Origin: Allantophomopsis cytisporea
Taxonomy: Eukaryota; Ascomycota; Leotiomycetes; Phacidiales; Phacidiaceae
Length of the DNA stretch: 64,000 nucleotides
Direction: 5' to 3'
Assembly: GCA_024752435.1 (NCBI GenBank)
Contig: CP103020.1
Span: forward strand, 930,001-994,000
The translations under genes were made by a program, and so were the position numbers. Shown here piece by piece: positions 36,245-50,134 of this stretch (position 1 is its first letter; every line of letters begins with the position of its first letter). Below the pieces are notes generated by a model. That model worked only from the letters and a program-made list of their open reading frames with translations. It made no database searches and was not told where the DNA came from.

Positions 36245-37691
36245 ATGGACTCACACTTCAGAGGCCCAGCAGCGACACCCATCAGAGCTGGTACCCCAGA
36301 CTCAAGTGAGAGAAATATCTACGACGGCGATGTTATCACTCCGGCACCAAGAGTAAACTCCAACCCGTTCGGCACACCTTTCACATCAAGACCTGGTTCT
36401 TCTTTCGGCTCCTCTTCATCTTCCGCAATCCGCGCGCTGCCACAGAGATATTTCCACTCAAGAAGGGTTAAGAAAGGCGAGGTCGAGCAGCCATGGAAGG
36501 CTAAGAAAGATCCCAAAGAAAAATGGGTTTCAATCATTCCATTGATTGGTCTACTTGCAGGCTTCGCCATTGCAGGTTTCTTGGTCTACGACGGTATATC
36601 TTCCGTAGTGCATCACAAGTACTGCCCAGTACTTAGCGACGATTTCTCCAGCGGTCTTGACTCCTCTATCTGGACCAAGGAAGCCGAAGTTGGTGGATTT
36701 GGGTATGTACAGTCTATAATCTTTGATATGAAATATGTATTGACATATGAACTTTAGCAACGGTCAATTTGAAGAAACCACCTCAACTGATGAGAATGTA
36801 TATGTGGATGGAGGCAAGCTTATCATCAAGCCAACACTTCAGGACAAGTCTCTTATCGAGACAAACAATGTCATCAACCTCACGTCGTCGGGACTTTGTA
36901 CTTCAAATGTCCTCTCTAACTGCGTTACAAGCACCAACAGTACCAACGGTACTATCATTCAGCCGGTGAAGTCTGGCCGCATCAACACCAAGAAGGGTGC
37001 TACTATCAAGTATGGTCGTGTTGAGGTCACTGCTCAGATGCCTGAAGGTGACTGGCTCTGGCCAGCTATTTGGATGTTGCCAGTCAACAACACCTATGGG
37101 CCATGGCCCCTCAGTGGGGAGATTGATATTGCCGAGTCTCGCGGAAACAATTACACTTATTCTCAAGGTGGTAATAATATTGTCTCCTCCACACTTCACT
37201 GGGGTCCTGACAGCACCAACGATGCCTGGTGGCGCACCAATGTCAAAAGAAGCGCTCTCCATTCTACCTACGCTATAAAAGAGCACGTTTTCGGTCTCGA
37301 GTGGTCTCAGAAGTATCTTTTTACCTATGTGGACTCTCGTCTTCTCCAAGTTCTCTATACCAACTTCAATCAACCTCTCTGGCAGCGTGGTGACTTCCCT
37401 CTTTCTGACTCCAACGGAACCAGATTGGTTGATCAATGGTCTCAGACTGGACGTGACAGTACACCTTTCGATCAGGAGTTCTATCTAATCCTCAACGTTG
37501 GTGTCGGTGGCACCAATGGGTGGTTTGAGGATGGAAAGAGTGGCAAGCCATGGGTTGATGCCTCTCCAACAGCCAAGACTGATTTCTGGAATGCTCAGGA
37601 CCAGTGGTACCCAACATGGCAGAAGAAGAACGCTGGTCAAATGACCATCAGTAAGGTGGACATGTGGCAACAGTGCGATGGTAATGAGTAA
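36245..37691 (+). CDS. membrane-anchored endo-beta-glucanase-like protein, glycoside hydrolase family 16
   Basis: Two exons, 36245-36702 and 36758-37691, encode 463 residues, with a GTATGT donor, a TTTAG acceptor and a 55-nt intron. A Ser/Pro/Gly-rich cytosolic tail precedes one transmembrane helix (VSIIPLIGLLAGFAIAGFLVY, about residues 98-118), giving a type II membrane protein with its enzyme domain outside. The GH16 signature ExDxxE is in LSGEIDIAESRG, with Glu274, Asp276 and Glu279. The flanking WPAIWMLPVNN and FDQEFYLILNVGVGG blocks are typical of beta-1,3-glucanase and glucan-binding-protein type members. Likely roles are remodelling or trimming of beta-1,3 or mixed-linkage glucan at the wall. 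The upstream DNA is pyrimidine-rich. The KRE6/SKN1 subgroup seems less likely because its long linker and motifs are absent. Confidence 0.9.
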
Positions 37692-40600
37692 ATTTGGGGT
37701 ATTTAATGCAAGTCAGTATCAACAATTGTGGTGATATAATTTATTGGCGTTGATGGGACAGGATACTCAGGGTGGCTACCCCGAACATAGATTACCACAT
37801 AGAACACGCACAGGCTATGATGTGCATTGGTTTGGATGAAATTAATTAATGAACACTTTATGTCACTTTATGATACTTTACAAACTCTGCAAGACCTCTC
37901 AAAACGTAAAGATCGCCAGGTCTGTTTAGTCTTGTGACAGCTCATGCTGTCTCAGTATGGTATGCATATCTCTCATATCAACAAGTGTAAATTGAAGTCA
38001 TCATATTTATCATTGAGAACTATGGCCGACAGGAAACATCGTGCAACTCCAGATAACTTATCTTTTTGCATAGAGCAGCTCGCCATGATCGAAAAATCAT
38101 AGGTAAGATATGCATGTCGATATACTACTATTATCCAATTATACTCAGATTCACTATATGTTGCAGTTCGCGGTGCCCGATTTCAGCAGCGGGCATCAGC
38201 CGCACATGAGAAGAGAATGGATCTGCCGGCATGAATTTCAGAGTCATTGATTGCATGCAGCGCATCTCTCACTCTGTGGACAGAGAAGAGTGAGGCGGAG
38301 CACATACTCACATATCAATACACCATGGCGACCCCGCTTGGAACACCATGTGCTTCACAAAGTCAGAGAGGCGAGCTCCAGGGCAATGGATCCAGATTGA
38401 CGGACGCCGGGGGTTGTTCACAAAACGTAGTCACGCCGTAAGCTGGGAACCAGCACGACAGGCTCTCCCGGCACCAAGGTTCACCTCTCCCTCGCGTCCA
38501 AACAGAATGGAAAGACCCGACTTCTCTTGTGGCAAATCCGTTAAGTCATACAAAGGACCATGCTACGGTCCGTTTGTGCCACATGGGGGTATTTTCTAGC
38601 ACAACACGAGCACTTTTCTTGCTTGATACCGAGTGTCGTCCGGAAGTGTGTGGTCGACGAGGCTCGTGTGCGGAACGCCTCCAGCGGATGTCTTAGAATA
38701 GAACGATGTAGCCTTCGAATGGGCGTCTTTTACCTTTCGAGAGTTTGGTGTGGCGAGCCGATTGTCATAGGACGAATCCGAGTGCATGGGATCGTCACCA
38801 GTACGTACTTACGCTGTAACATGAATGATAATCATGGCAAATAATAATAATATGAAAGTGAGAGTACAAGCTATTTTATTTTATATGCTTTTTATGCATT
38901 AATTCTCATACTCTTTTCTTCATATTGCTTTCTTTCTTTCTTTTCTTTTTTGGGGTGAATCTTTTGTTGGTCTTTTAGTCTTTGTATTTCTTCGCACTAC
39001 ATACTTTCTTTCTTCATTGACTTTGGTATTGTTCGGGCTATGATGGTCGGGTCTCGGTCGGACTTGAGGCTCAATCTGAATGGCGTCAATAATTCCGTGC
39101 ATGGGCCTACCAATAGTACCATTAGAGCACACGTAGGGATGGACCGCACTAAAAGCGTTCCGAGAGAAATGAAAATGGAGAGTAAAGTCTTTGTTTAGTT
39201 TCTTCTTTCGCATTGTCATTTGTTCGGGAAGAGAAAAATAATCAAGAAAAGGGTAGAATTGAATGAAACAATATAAGATAAGAATAAAATAAACATAAAC
39301 TTTCTAGCTGTGTTCACATATATAGTTCTCACGTTTTTATGGTCGTAGAACCATGCAAATATCATAACACTTTAAACTTGCATTCAATAAGATAAGGTAT
39401 GTTTTAAGTGTTCTAGCGGTGGATGATCAACTGAATGGAATACATAAGGTATTCGCTAAGTATGATTAAGTCAAGAGTCGTCCCGTCAAAACACAGTGAT
39501 CTTCCCGTAGCGCCGACGCTGGTTACAATCAGCCACTAACACCAAAACTAACGTTTACCAGCTTGGAATGCCGGCAAACGTTAAGTGTCCAAGGCGGTAG
39601 ATAGTGACACCGCGGAGCAAGAGAGAGAGCCCCCCTCACTCCATTCATACAGGCAAGTCAAAAGAGGGGCCTCTGCACACTGTTACGAACCGAATCGACA
39701 TGGTGAGATACATAGGTACCCATCTACGACCCTCACCAAGATATCCGGCGTACCTGGTAGTGCTGGCCTCTTTTCTCATTAAGGAATCGCTTTCCAAGTA
39801 TGTACATACGTGTTTGGGACTTGGGCGTATCGAGCGTCTCGGATATTCATATTCGTGGTTACATCGGCGCGAAAAGGGTTTTGTGAAGATACACGAAAGA
39901 TTTCTTTTGAAACTACTGCTACCTTACGGAACCCATCCGTGAAGCCGTGCTGGAGAGCTTACGTCGTTGGGCCGTCGGACCCGTTAATTGACAGTAATAT
40001 CGCAACATTCGAGATTGAACTGACGGACGAAAAGGCGAAAGCCTGCGAACGGCAAGTAAGCCACTGCTGACGAGATCGGGCTGGAAAGAGGGGATTTGGC
40101 GGAACACTGCAACAAAGCATTTCCACATCAGTAACAACCGTGGATGCGTACTGCCGTGAACCATGGATGTACGTATGTACTGCTGTATGTACATACATTA
40201 TGTACATCCTCTTCTGCATGAGCCAGACTCTCATCCATCACGCTTTTGGGGCTGCGGTAGCGAGAATCACACAGTGATCTCCCCCATCTCACTGCAGGAG
40301 GGCTGTATTTGCTACCGACTTCGTATGTATCTTGCCAGCTGGCCAGCCACCGGGACGAGAAATACGACAGAGGATGAGAGACACGATATGCAGCTGCGCG
40401 GAGTAGAAAACATACGATTCAGCTACTACTCCGAGATAGCTTATTATCATCGGCGTATCTCCTTGCTGGCAGATGCCACAAATAAGCAAGAGTCATCGCA
40501 TTGCCTCCCCCGGGTAGAATATATCAACGAATATGAAGTTGTATTCGATCCAATCTTAGAGAAGATAAGGTTTCTCCGAGCATGTTAGTTGTATTCCTTT

Positions 40601-42137
40601 GTGTTCGCTCTCAACAAGTATTTAACAAGCAAACAATGACCATACTTTCGACTATTTGTACCTGTGTTGTCTGCTTCGCTCATTTGCGACAGCTACGTGA
40701 GAGATACCCTGTCATGATGGACCACGTAACGTTGTAGTGTAATATGTGTGTACCATGATCTTTAGGATTGAAGATATTAAAAATACGCGAACAGCCGAGA
40801 GGGATGATAACCAGATGTTTGTACATAAGCTTAATATTTGTCTTTCGAATACATTTCCCCGCCCTCAGACATGACAATGTCGATCGATTGAACAACAGCA
40901 ATTGATCAATATACCTTAATTAATGCCCCACACTTATGAATTGACAGAAAAATATTGAAGGGAAATCAAAAAGCCATCGGATACAAAGTAGAAGTTCATG
41001 TGCTATGCTAAATTGCAAAGGAAGTACATAAGTTTATACTATAGATATGTATGTACTCGAGGAGTAGTATAGTACTTGATACGGTCGTGTCAATACGAAA
41101 ATCACGATTCCAGTGGCAATCAAGGTTGATGTTATTCGTATTTCGACCCTTGCATCTCTCAATGTCTGTATCTCAAAAGCAGCAACATGATTGTGGAGGC
41201 TCCTGGGCCTGCAGTCTTGGATTCGGAGGGTCTGGGATGAATCGGGCATTCCCATAGAAACGAACAACATGGAATGCTGACTATGGTCAACGGCTCTCCC
41301 GTTTCCTGACTTTCCACAACTTCAACCCGCTCGTTGCTCCTGGTATCACAAAGAAAGTATCAGTCAGAGATGCCCTGCAAAATCGGTCATGACAACACAG
41401 CGCCGAAGCCTCCTCGCCCCTCTTCGAATTCCAACTCGCACAAGAATAGAAGCCGGCGTCATCTGTACGACTTACTCTGCATAAATCAGCGACATAAAGG
41501 ATGAGATTCGTGCACTGCCGTAATGCGTCACAGATCAACACATCCAATCGTTAGAAAACTCATTGGATCTTTTTCTTGATTCTCAACTGTTGTGCTGACC
41601 AGCGATAACTGGTCTGTGACAAGGGAATTCTCTTCTCGCCTGACCTCAAGGGTATTTATTCTCGGAGGGTAATTCTTGGCCTGTTCTATAGATATGTTTG
41701 GTAGATACCTCATGGATTTAGCGGGCAGGGTGGGTGATATGTGGGTGATAGGATTGTATATTCCCAAGTCATTATTATGCCATGGCTTCGCGGGTCTGAT
41801 GAAAGACAAGACGCTGCATGATTTGAAGTTAAGAGGATCGAGGTCACGGAGCTCAAGTACCCAATATAGCTTGTGTATCTACCTCATAGAGCGCATACAA
41901 TTCCTTACGATGGAACCAGAATTGCGAGCAATTCGGTGAATAGAAATGGAGAGATCTTCAAGATTTCGCAGTAGTGTAGAAGTATGTACAAATATAATAT
42001 ATGCATACCTAGGCATACGGAGTACATATTGTAGGTAGAGATACAGACATGCACGCCCACGTATTGCGTAAGCAAACAACATCTCGAATACTTCTGATTT
42101 TGTTTTTATGGTTTGTTTTTATCTTGTCTTTCCTCTA

Positions 42138-42172
42138 TTTCCCTCTCCCCCCCCCTCCCCTTCCCCCCTCTC
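42138..42172 (+). repeat. polypyrimidine tract
   Basis: This is a 35-nt uninterrupted C/T run, including nine consecutive C. Confidence 0.7.
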
Positions 42173-43074
42173 GCTCCACACGGACTTGGATTAATAATAT
42201 GGTAAGGTCTACCTGGTAAGCTCGTCCGCGCACAATGTTCTTTTCAATGGTTTAGATGCGGGTCATCGGGAGAAGGATCAATGCTCTTGCTCTACTCATC
42301 GAGAAACTAACCTGTTAAAGAATTGGTTGTCGGCTTGTGAGCAGAAATATTGAGCCAAAAAAGCCAAGCGATCAAGCAAGCAATGGTGTAAAAAATATTG
42401 CGGAAATGGCTGTTGACACGCACCCTGCGCCTACTTTTTGATACTACTACGTACTTACGAAGTTACTCGTATGCAGTGATAGATGCAGTGTGCACTTTGT
42501 TGGATTACCTTATTGAAAGTCCATTATTAGTTAATACTAGTGTATCCAGGTGCCGTACTTGCTGGTTGATGCCCTACCGACGCTTGTTGACTTAGTTATC
42601 TTAGGTACTGGTCGCCTTGAGATAGAGAGATATGTACCTGGAGATTACTCTGTACAGTAGGTATAGTAAGATATGTCGAGTGAAGAACATCAAGATATTT
42701 GACATGTCCCATAAAGAGGGCAATCAACCTTGAAGAATTAAATTAAAGAATAATTGATAATTGAGTGATTAGTTGATCGGGGCCATTCCTTCGGAGAAAA
42801 ATAAAGATCCAAAAACATGCAACTCATATGTGTAGCTCAGATCTAAGAAGCGTGTCACAACAAATGTCATAAGAGATGAGACAGGGTAGGTAGGGGAGGG
42901 TGTCAGAGATAAGGTGCATGCGATGTAGAGAATACGGGTACGATACTCACGCTGTAGATATGCTGAGATGTACTGTTATCGCGCATTCTCTACTGTAATG
43001 TGTACTGCCTGTATGTGTTGTATTGCGTATACTTTTGTACTGTGTACATAGGTGAATGAGTTGCAGCGTTATGA

Positions 43075-43122
43075 TTGTATGTATGTTTAAATGTATGTTT
43101 GTATGTATGTTTAAATGAATGT
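43075..43122. repeat. 24-nt tandem duplication
   Basis: Two adjacent 24-nt units share TTGTATGTATGTTTAAATG at 43075-43093 and 43099-43117 and differ at one base. A degenerate partial third copy follows. Confidence 0.8.
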
Positions 43123-43280
43123 TTATATGTATGTTCCATCTTATCTATCTAATATACCTTTCTTCCGCCTTCTGACCACACAGTACACCACACCGTACGC
43201 ACATTAAAGCCATGCACCAACAGCATCACACTCAATCAACTACTGTCATCCAACATCCAACATGCTACAAATGCATAGGT

Positions 43281-43292
43281 ACGTACGTACGT
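43281..43292. repeat. (ACGT)3 microsatellite
   Basis: Three ACGT units form a self-complementary repeat, followed by a TATACATACATA stretch. Confidence 0.7.
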
Positions 43293-43506
43293 ATATACAT
43301 ACATATCTTACCACACAACTTGACTGAATTTACTTGCCTGCCAGACCCATATCCTTGTACGGATCTCAAGGCCATACGAAGCACCGCGTTTGTATGTAAT
43401 GTACTTACTTACTCTAAAGAGCAAGTGTCCCCTACTGATGTGACGCTTTTGTAGGACAGTCAACACTCTTACGCTCTCCGAGCGAGTTCAGGTGTTGAAA
43501 GTCATT

Positions 43507-43522
43507 CAGTCAGTCAGTCAGT
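43507..43522. repeat. (CAGT)4 microsatellite
   Basis: Four perfect tandem CAGT units in the gene-poor region upstream of GT2. Confidence 0.75.
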
Positions 43523-44661
43523 AAGAGAGAAGGTAAAAAAAGAAAGTAAGTACCGTAAGTAAGTCCGTCCGTCCCTTACCACTAGCACACCGTACCGCCT
43601 GCATGGAGCTCATGGTCTTAGTCCCTCGTGTTGTCCAAAAAGACCGAAGATCACGCACTCGCATTACATTACATTCATTCATTCCAACAAGAAGATACTT
43701 ACAGTACCAGCAGATTCATAACCATAATCATAATCACAATCATACTCAAAGAAGCTACTAAGCATGTCCCAGACTTCTCATCGATGTGGTTCACGGAAAG
43801 AGAGCCCTGTACAATCCTAGTCTCTGCCGCGATACGCTCAGCGGCACGTACTATTCTACCTAGTAAGAAAACCCCATCTGCCTTTCCATGTCAGCCACTG
43901 TTCAAGTGAATGCAACGATGCCACATGCTATCGACTCCAGCCTTTCACTAAGCGTTCTAAGCTACCTAATCAATCCACTCCAAAACAAAAATCGGGTGCA
44001 AGTTCTTTTCGTTCAAAGAGCTGGAATCCTCCCAAACCTGTTCTTTCGCCGCCGCCATTACAACGGTTTAGATACACTCTTCCCGCACCAGGCCAAAGAT
44101 AGATATCTACCTATACCAATGATTCTCGGGTGGTGGTGCTGATACTCCACCTCAAACCGTCTCCATTCCATCCTATCCCTTCCCACCCCATTAGTTGAGG
44201 CTGCCAATCCTCACCAGTCCTTTGCTATTGAATTCCTGAGAGTTTTGTCTGGATCTGGACTTTCAGCTTTCCATGATAGTTCTGCCACCCTATTCAGGTA
44301 GCATACATAATATATACATCTTCCAACCTCTTTGCTCTCTTTGTTTTCCTCTTTCCATCATCGCAGCACACTCGTTCACATATCATATATGTTCCACAAC
44401 TTTAGTTTTTATAATAACTATCATCAGTATTATTATTATATTTTTTGGCCTGCTGTGTTGATCTTCCATCAGGTATGACCAAGAGATCTATAATAACATC
44501 CAACTACAACTACTGTATGTGCTTGGAACCTCACTTACTGGAGTCCATATACTGATACTATCAAAGAATCTTTGAGATCCCCCAACACACGTCCAAAGAC
44601 ATTGAACAAGACCTCCTACCCAAAAGAAGTCTTACAACCGTTTCTGATTTCAGAAATCATT

Positions 44662-47600
44662 ATGGGTCTCGGAGGGTACTTCAAGGCGAAGAAGCCTGGA
44701 CCAACTCCAACTTCTGAGCACGACATGAATGAAAAGTCAACAGCACCAGCGGTACCAACACCAATGGATCTCCAAGCACCAACTCCAAGGTGGCAGTCGG
44801 GAGCAAACTCAACAAGAAACTCATATCGCTCGAGCCGGGGGTCAGGCTTCCTCGACGATATCAGACACGAAGTCATGGTCAACTACCTATACCAACAACA
44901 ATGTTCGCATATGTGGGTCAGTGATGGAAGTGGGGACTATGAGGGTGTTCTCCTTCGAAAGTATCGAAACACTTACATGGCGTGTCCGTCACGACTGGGC
45001 ACCTCGAGCTTTGCTTCTGCGATCGCCTCTATGAACGTTCAGGTATGCACCAAGCGCAATTCCGCACACATATGATTTATTGACTAACTCATCCAGTGTG
45101 CCATGACTGTCAATTCCCGCGTCATCAAGACCTTCCTTTCTTGGTCACCAGATGCTGTTGATGTACCGCTACTCAATGGGCTTAGGATTCAGATCGTCCC
45201 AACGATCGATGACCTTCCACGTGCTCGCAAGCATCAATTTGCGGCTTTCGTGGCTGCTGATGCTCTTTTAGTAGTCTGGGATGACGAGGCTCTTCATTTG
45301 GTCGAACGTGCCAAAGCCATTGAATCCGAGTTGATGGAGCTCGTATGGCAGACTCACGATGAGGCCGAAGATGAGAAGAAAGGCCTTCCAACTGTGGTCG
45401 AGCAAGAGATCGACGAGGAAAGCGGAGAGATCAAGCCAGAATCACGGCCCATCCACTTGCAGAACACCGTTCTCGTCGCCTTCACTATCACCCTGATTGT
45501 AACTACGCTCGGTGCTGGTTTCCGAGCCGTTGCCGCGGAAGTAGAAGTCGACCAAGACTATACTCGTCTCGCTTTTGTAGCTCTTACACCCATCCAAATC
45601 TTCTTCACTCTCTTCTTCGCTCAGGTCATTGTTGGTTGTCTAGCCCAGTTGTTTGGTCCTGTCCGACAGATGAGCATCAACTCCAAATTCTATTCTGCTC
45701 GTGCACCCCCAAGACTCCAAGGTCCAACTTTACCCCATATTACCATCCAGTGTCCCGTGTACAAAGAAGGCTTGGCCAGCGTTATTGCACCTACCGTCAA
45801 GTCAATCAAGCAAGCCATCTCCACATACGAACTCCAGGGTGGAAGCGCGAATATGTTCATCAACGATGATGGTTTGCAACTCATCGATGAAGAAGAGCGC
45901 CAAGCCAGGATTGATTTCTATGCCGATCACAGCATTGGCTGGGTCGCGAGACCTAAGCATGGCGAAGATGGCTTCGTGAGAAAGGGAAAGTTTAAGAAGG
46001 TGAGTTGTGAAATCATAACAACATCAACATCATTCCCCTTCAACGTGTATCTGGTCCACATTGCTTGACGTTGCGATTAGCTCGTTCGACGTTGGCTACG
46101 TCTTGATCAATTTGTGCGGCACGTTTGTAGATCCCGGTGGCATGTCATGTTTGTGCGGCTGAAAAGCTTCGTGGCTTGCGTTACATTCCTAGCAAGCGGG
46201 TCGCCACAAAACTTTAATTGACAGGAGTATGCCATGCAATCAACTTAGCATCCTATGTGATTGGAGGCTTTATCTGCAATTATGGATTGCCGTCACGCAT
46301 TGTTTGAATTTCCCCTTAAATTCGGGTTCTCTCGATTTGGTTATTTTTCGGGTTGGTGCTGACTATACATTTCACAGGCCTCGAACATGAACTTTGGTCT
46401 CCATATTTCTTGCATGGTTGAGGATAAGCTTGCTCTCATTCAGCGTCCACATGACTGGACTCAAGCCGATGAGGCTCAAGCTTACGAACGTTGTCTCAGA
46501 GAGGCTCTTGAAGAAGATGGCCGTGCGTGGGCTGATGGAAACATTCGTATTGGAGACTACATTCTCTTGAGTAAGTAGTTCTTACAAAAAGTTGGCCATC
46601 ATATCCGGAAAAGATACTGACAATCCTCTAGTCGATTCTGATACTCGAGTCCCCGCAGATTGTCTGCTTGACGCCTGCTCTGAAATGGAACAATCTCCAG
46701 AAGTTGGGATCATGCAATTCTCATCTGGAGTCATGCAAGTGGTGAACACATACTTCGAGAATGGTATCACTTTCTTCACCAACCTCATTTATACCGCTAT
46801 TCGCTACACCGTCTCCAACGGTGATGTAGCTCCTTTTGTTGGACACAATGCAATTCTTCGTTGGTCTGCCATTCAGCAAGTCTCGTACCAGGATGAAGAT
46901 GAGTTCGACAAGTTCTGGTCAGAGTCTCATGTCTCTGAAGATTTTGACATGTCTTTGAGGTTGCAAGTTAACGGCTACACCATTCGTCTTGCTGCATGGG
47001 CGGGTGAGGGCTTCAAGGAGGGTGTTTCTCTTACCGTGTACGATGAGCTCGCGCGTTGGGAAAAATACGCCTATGGTTGTAACGAGCTTCTTTTCCATCC
47101 TCTTCGCGTGTGGCTTTGGCGTGGTCCTTTCACACCACTCTTCCGCAAGTTCTTGTTTTCCAACATCCGCTTCACTTCAAAGATTACCATCGTTTCATAC
47201 ATTGGCACATATTACGCAATCGGTGCTGCCTGGATCATGACAACTGCCAATTACTTTGCTATCGGATGGTATAATGGCTACCTCGACAAGTATTACGTTG
47301 ATTCCTGGAAAGTTTGGTTCTCCATTATCATTGTTTTCAATGGTCTCGGTAACATTGCTCTTGCTGTAATGCGCTACAGAATTGGTGAGCGATCTCTTGG
47401 ATATGCTCTCTATGAGAACTTCAAATGGACCATCATGCTTGCCATTTTCCTCGGCGGTCTCTCACTCCACGTGTCTCAGGCACTACTTGCCCATATGTTT
47501 GAGGTTGACATGACATGGGGAGCCACCAGCAAAGAGGCTGAGTTCTCGAACTTCTTTATTGAAGTGCCAAAGGTTTTGAAGAAGTAAGTCAACTCATTTG

Positions 47601-47835
47601 TTTTGTCTTCACTCTCACCTGACGCATTTGCTAATCCCTTTGCAGATTCAAATTCTCAATGATCTTCTCAATTGTTGGCATTGTTGGTATGATTGTATTG
47701 GCCACAGGCAGCTTCGTTCCTTATGACTGGCGTATTAAGGATTTCGTTGCCATCCTTCCCATGGCGACTGTTACAGTCAGCCATTTACTCTTGCCGTTGG
47801 CTCTTAATCCCGCATTGATGACGTTCTCATGGTAG
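44662..47835 (+). CDS. GT2: family 2 membrane glycosyltransferase (fungal GT2, surface-growth type)
   Basis: This is a multi-pass processive-type glycosyltransferase of 872 residues. Five exons join in frame: 44662-45042, 45097-45999, 46378-46570, 46632-47583 and 47646-47835. Landmarks are two N-terminal membrane helices (nt about 45460-45660), ITIQCPVYKE, INDDG, the DxD-type IDSDTRV (at a splice junction), the acceptor-region SEDFDM, and about five C-terminal helices. A canonical QxxRW is not evident; NELLFHPLRVW occupies a similar place. The protein matches the fungal GT2 described from Zymoseptoria and Fusarium, where loss blocks hyphal growth on solid surfaces and plant infection. The polysaccharide product is unknown to me. 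The second intron, 378 nt, is far longer than its neighbours. The start is the first in-frame ATG. Confidence 0.9.
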
Positions 47836-48346
47836 ATGGGAACCATAGCCACATACTATAATGTTTATCATTTCATTTTTCATAATGCTCATAATTATCC
47901 AAGCGTTTCGGGAAGCTATAATACTTGGGCATATAGAATTACGATCTTTGCTATGGACCGAAATACATAGATATGACTGATAATCATACAAATACAAAAT
48001 TTGACTACATCTTGTTTTACATTTCTCAGTTTGGTTGTGAAACGGTTCTTTGGTTGTTGATTTGCTGCTGGAGTTGCCAGGTTGTCAAGCACAAAAAAAG
48101 AGCGATGTGCGTGTGGAGTTGAAGATGGCGGGGTCAGTGGAGGCGGAAGCGGGAATATGATCGCCAAACCAAAGATCCAACGCCGTAACGCCTAACTTAC
48201 CCTTAACACTAGTGCCCACCTCAATACCTGAGGCGTGAAATCCACAATGTCCTGAACCTCTATTCAGCTGATGCTTCATCTTCATTTCACCACAAGCTGG
48301 ATGCTAATAACTCGATAGTACAGCATTGTTTACGACGACATACACA
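47836..48346. other. spacer between GT2 and EAF genes
   Basis: This 511-bp region contains the GT2 3' flank and the promoter of the next gene on the same strand. No further gene is seen. Confidence 0.5.
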
Positions 48347-49274
48347 ATGGCAACTCCAGCACACGATGGTAGTGATTCCGGATCTTATCCTGTCTATCTC
48401 AGTGATGCCTTGATGGGCAAGGGCACGAAGGAGCTATACACAGGCATTCGATGTCAGTCAAAAGCCGCACATTCCACCACTTGCTGAGCAGTTTACTCAC
48501 TGGCTCATTTATATAGATAATCACAAACCAAACACAGCTTCTCCTTCTTCGAATACTTCGATAAACCTCCAGCCTGCGACATCGGGAGACGCATCTACTT
48601 ACGATTTAGCCCTCACCAATAATGATGAGGAGTACGCTTATCGTGGTACTCGAAATACCCCCGATGATCAATACGTATTGCTCTTCGATCCCCAACGTAA
48701 GGCTTTCATAATCCATCAATTGGACTCATCGTTCGACATGAACCTTACAAGCGCACCTTGGGACCAAGACGCAGCTAGCCTTAGACAATCCTATGATCAA
48801 TTGGCTCCGCCGCGACAAGCAAGGAAACCCGAGCCTCAGCGCGAAACAAAGACAGCTCCAGCACGCAAGAGTACGGAGTCAAAAGTCAAGAAGACGGAGA
48901 AACCAAAGAAGCCACGAGTGACAAGGCGAGAACCCACGCCTGAATCTGTAGAGGAGGACTCAGATGATGATATGATTGTCGAATATCCCGATGGACCACC
49001 ATCTCAAAGATTCCAGTCTCAGTCAACCCCAATATTCCGACGGGAAGAGAGTGAGGAAAGCGAGGAGGATGCCGATAGTGACATGGAAGATTCCCATAAT
49101 CAGGATATTGAGGCTTTGGCGTTACCCAGCCCGGCCCATCACTCCGGAGCGGCTGAACCGGAGGAAGAAATTGATGACCTTGATCTTGAAGCGGAAATTG
49201 CGGAGGCTTTGGAAAACGAGGCACATGGCGATGGTGTTAGAGATGATGAGAGCAGCGAGTCTGAGGAGGAGTGA
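48347..49274 (+). CDS. eaf1: EAF-family RNA polymerase II elongation factor
   Basis: This probable partner of ELL in transcription elongation has 287 residues. Two exons, 48347-48452 and 48517-49274, are split by a 64-nt intron (GTCAGT donor, TATAG acceptor) that restores the motif RYNHKP. The N-terminal EAF domain contains LMGKGTKELYTGIRYNHKP and DQYVLLFDPQRKAFIIHQLDS (about residues 20-110). A Lys/Pro-rich linker and a long acidic Ser/Glu/Asp tail ending SSESEEE follow, the transactivation-type tail usual in this family. It acts in the nucleus. The symbol follows the fission-yeast gene and is provisional. The match rests on the short N-terminal domain. Confidence 0.82.
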
Positions 49275-50134
49275 TTTCTTCGATGGTAACAGGATGGCGT
49301 TCGGATTTGTGCGATACGGTAGTATGTAGGTTGTGATATTAGCGTGGCGTTAAAGACTCCGGTACGGCAGAAAACCAGGATGTTTCGGAATTTATTTGGT
49401 GCTGGGTACTCGCCCATATCTTTCATGACGCACTGCCTGGAGATTCTATGGCTCTAGGTGGACATACAGATCTGAATGACTTGTAAAGCTCTCAGCAAAT
49501 GCAACGAATTTGATGCTTGTATAACTCTTGATAACTGTGTCGCTCTTGAAAATCGCAGAGCCCTCGAAGCCTGTTGTGCTACTTTCAGATTTCACTATGC
49601 TAGTCCATCATAAATGATCTAGGCGAGTATGGCAATTTTCTTTATCTGTACAATGTCCTTGTTCTCATCTGTATCTTGCGAGCAAATGTGGCTTGCCTTT
49701 TTATATCAAATCGTATGGCACGGAACAAAGGAGTTGTTCCTAAACTTCAACAAAGAATCAAGATGTCTGTGATGTCCATGGTGTCTTTTGTGCAAGCTCT
49801 AATGTTTACGTATACACATTCCGTCTCTGAACATGCCAGTTGCTTCTTATCCCATACCAAGATTGATGTCTTTGAATACCGAGAGTTCCGAGCGAATACC
49901 AGGAGTCATGTTTCTAAATATCAATGACCTACCTCTAATAAAAAACTTTACCTGTGCCTCTCAATAGCAAGAATGTCGAAGAACATGGAAAGAGATCAAG
50001 TACTTAGTGGATATAATTACGAGTCCAAATCCCATAATTGATCATCCCTACTTCGTCCTCAAAGCATTACCTTACATCCACAAGATCCACTCAACATTCT
50101 GAGCAATTACCTTCCTCCTAGCACCACTACAGCT
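49275..50134. other. intergenic region
   Basis: 860 bp with no supported gene; an 83-codon plus frame at 49676-49927 has no features. Confidence 0.4.

Larger units (their letters stand above)
37692..44661. other. 7-kb gene-poor region upstream of the GT2 gene
   Basis: There is no gene I can support. The region holds microsatellites, a long polypyrimidine tract (42138-42172), a 24-nt tandem duplication (43075-43122), ACGT and CAGT repeats, and one TACGGAGTA motif at 42016-42024. The last 1 kb is C/T-rich on the plus strand, as expected of a promoter and leader. Open frames such as 40163-40588 look random. Confidence 0.45.

Noticed and set aside
38247..38844. three overlapping plus-strand open frames
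   Set aside because: They lie in different frames, have no splice signals that join them and show no protein features.
40163..40588. 141-codon plus-strand open frame
   Set aside because: It has no family motif and an unusual Tyr/His/Cys composition, overlaps other frames and has no supporting splice or promoter context.
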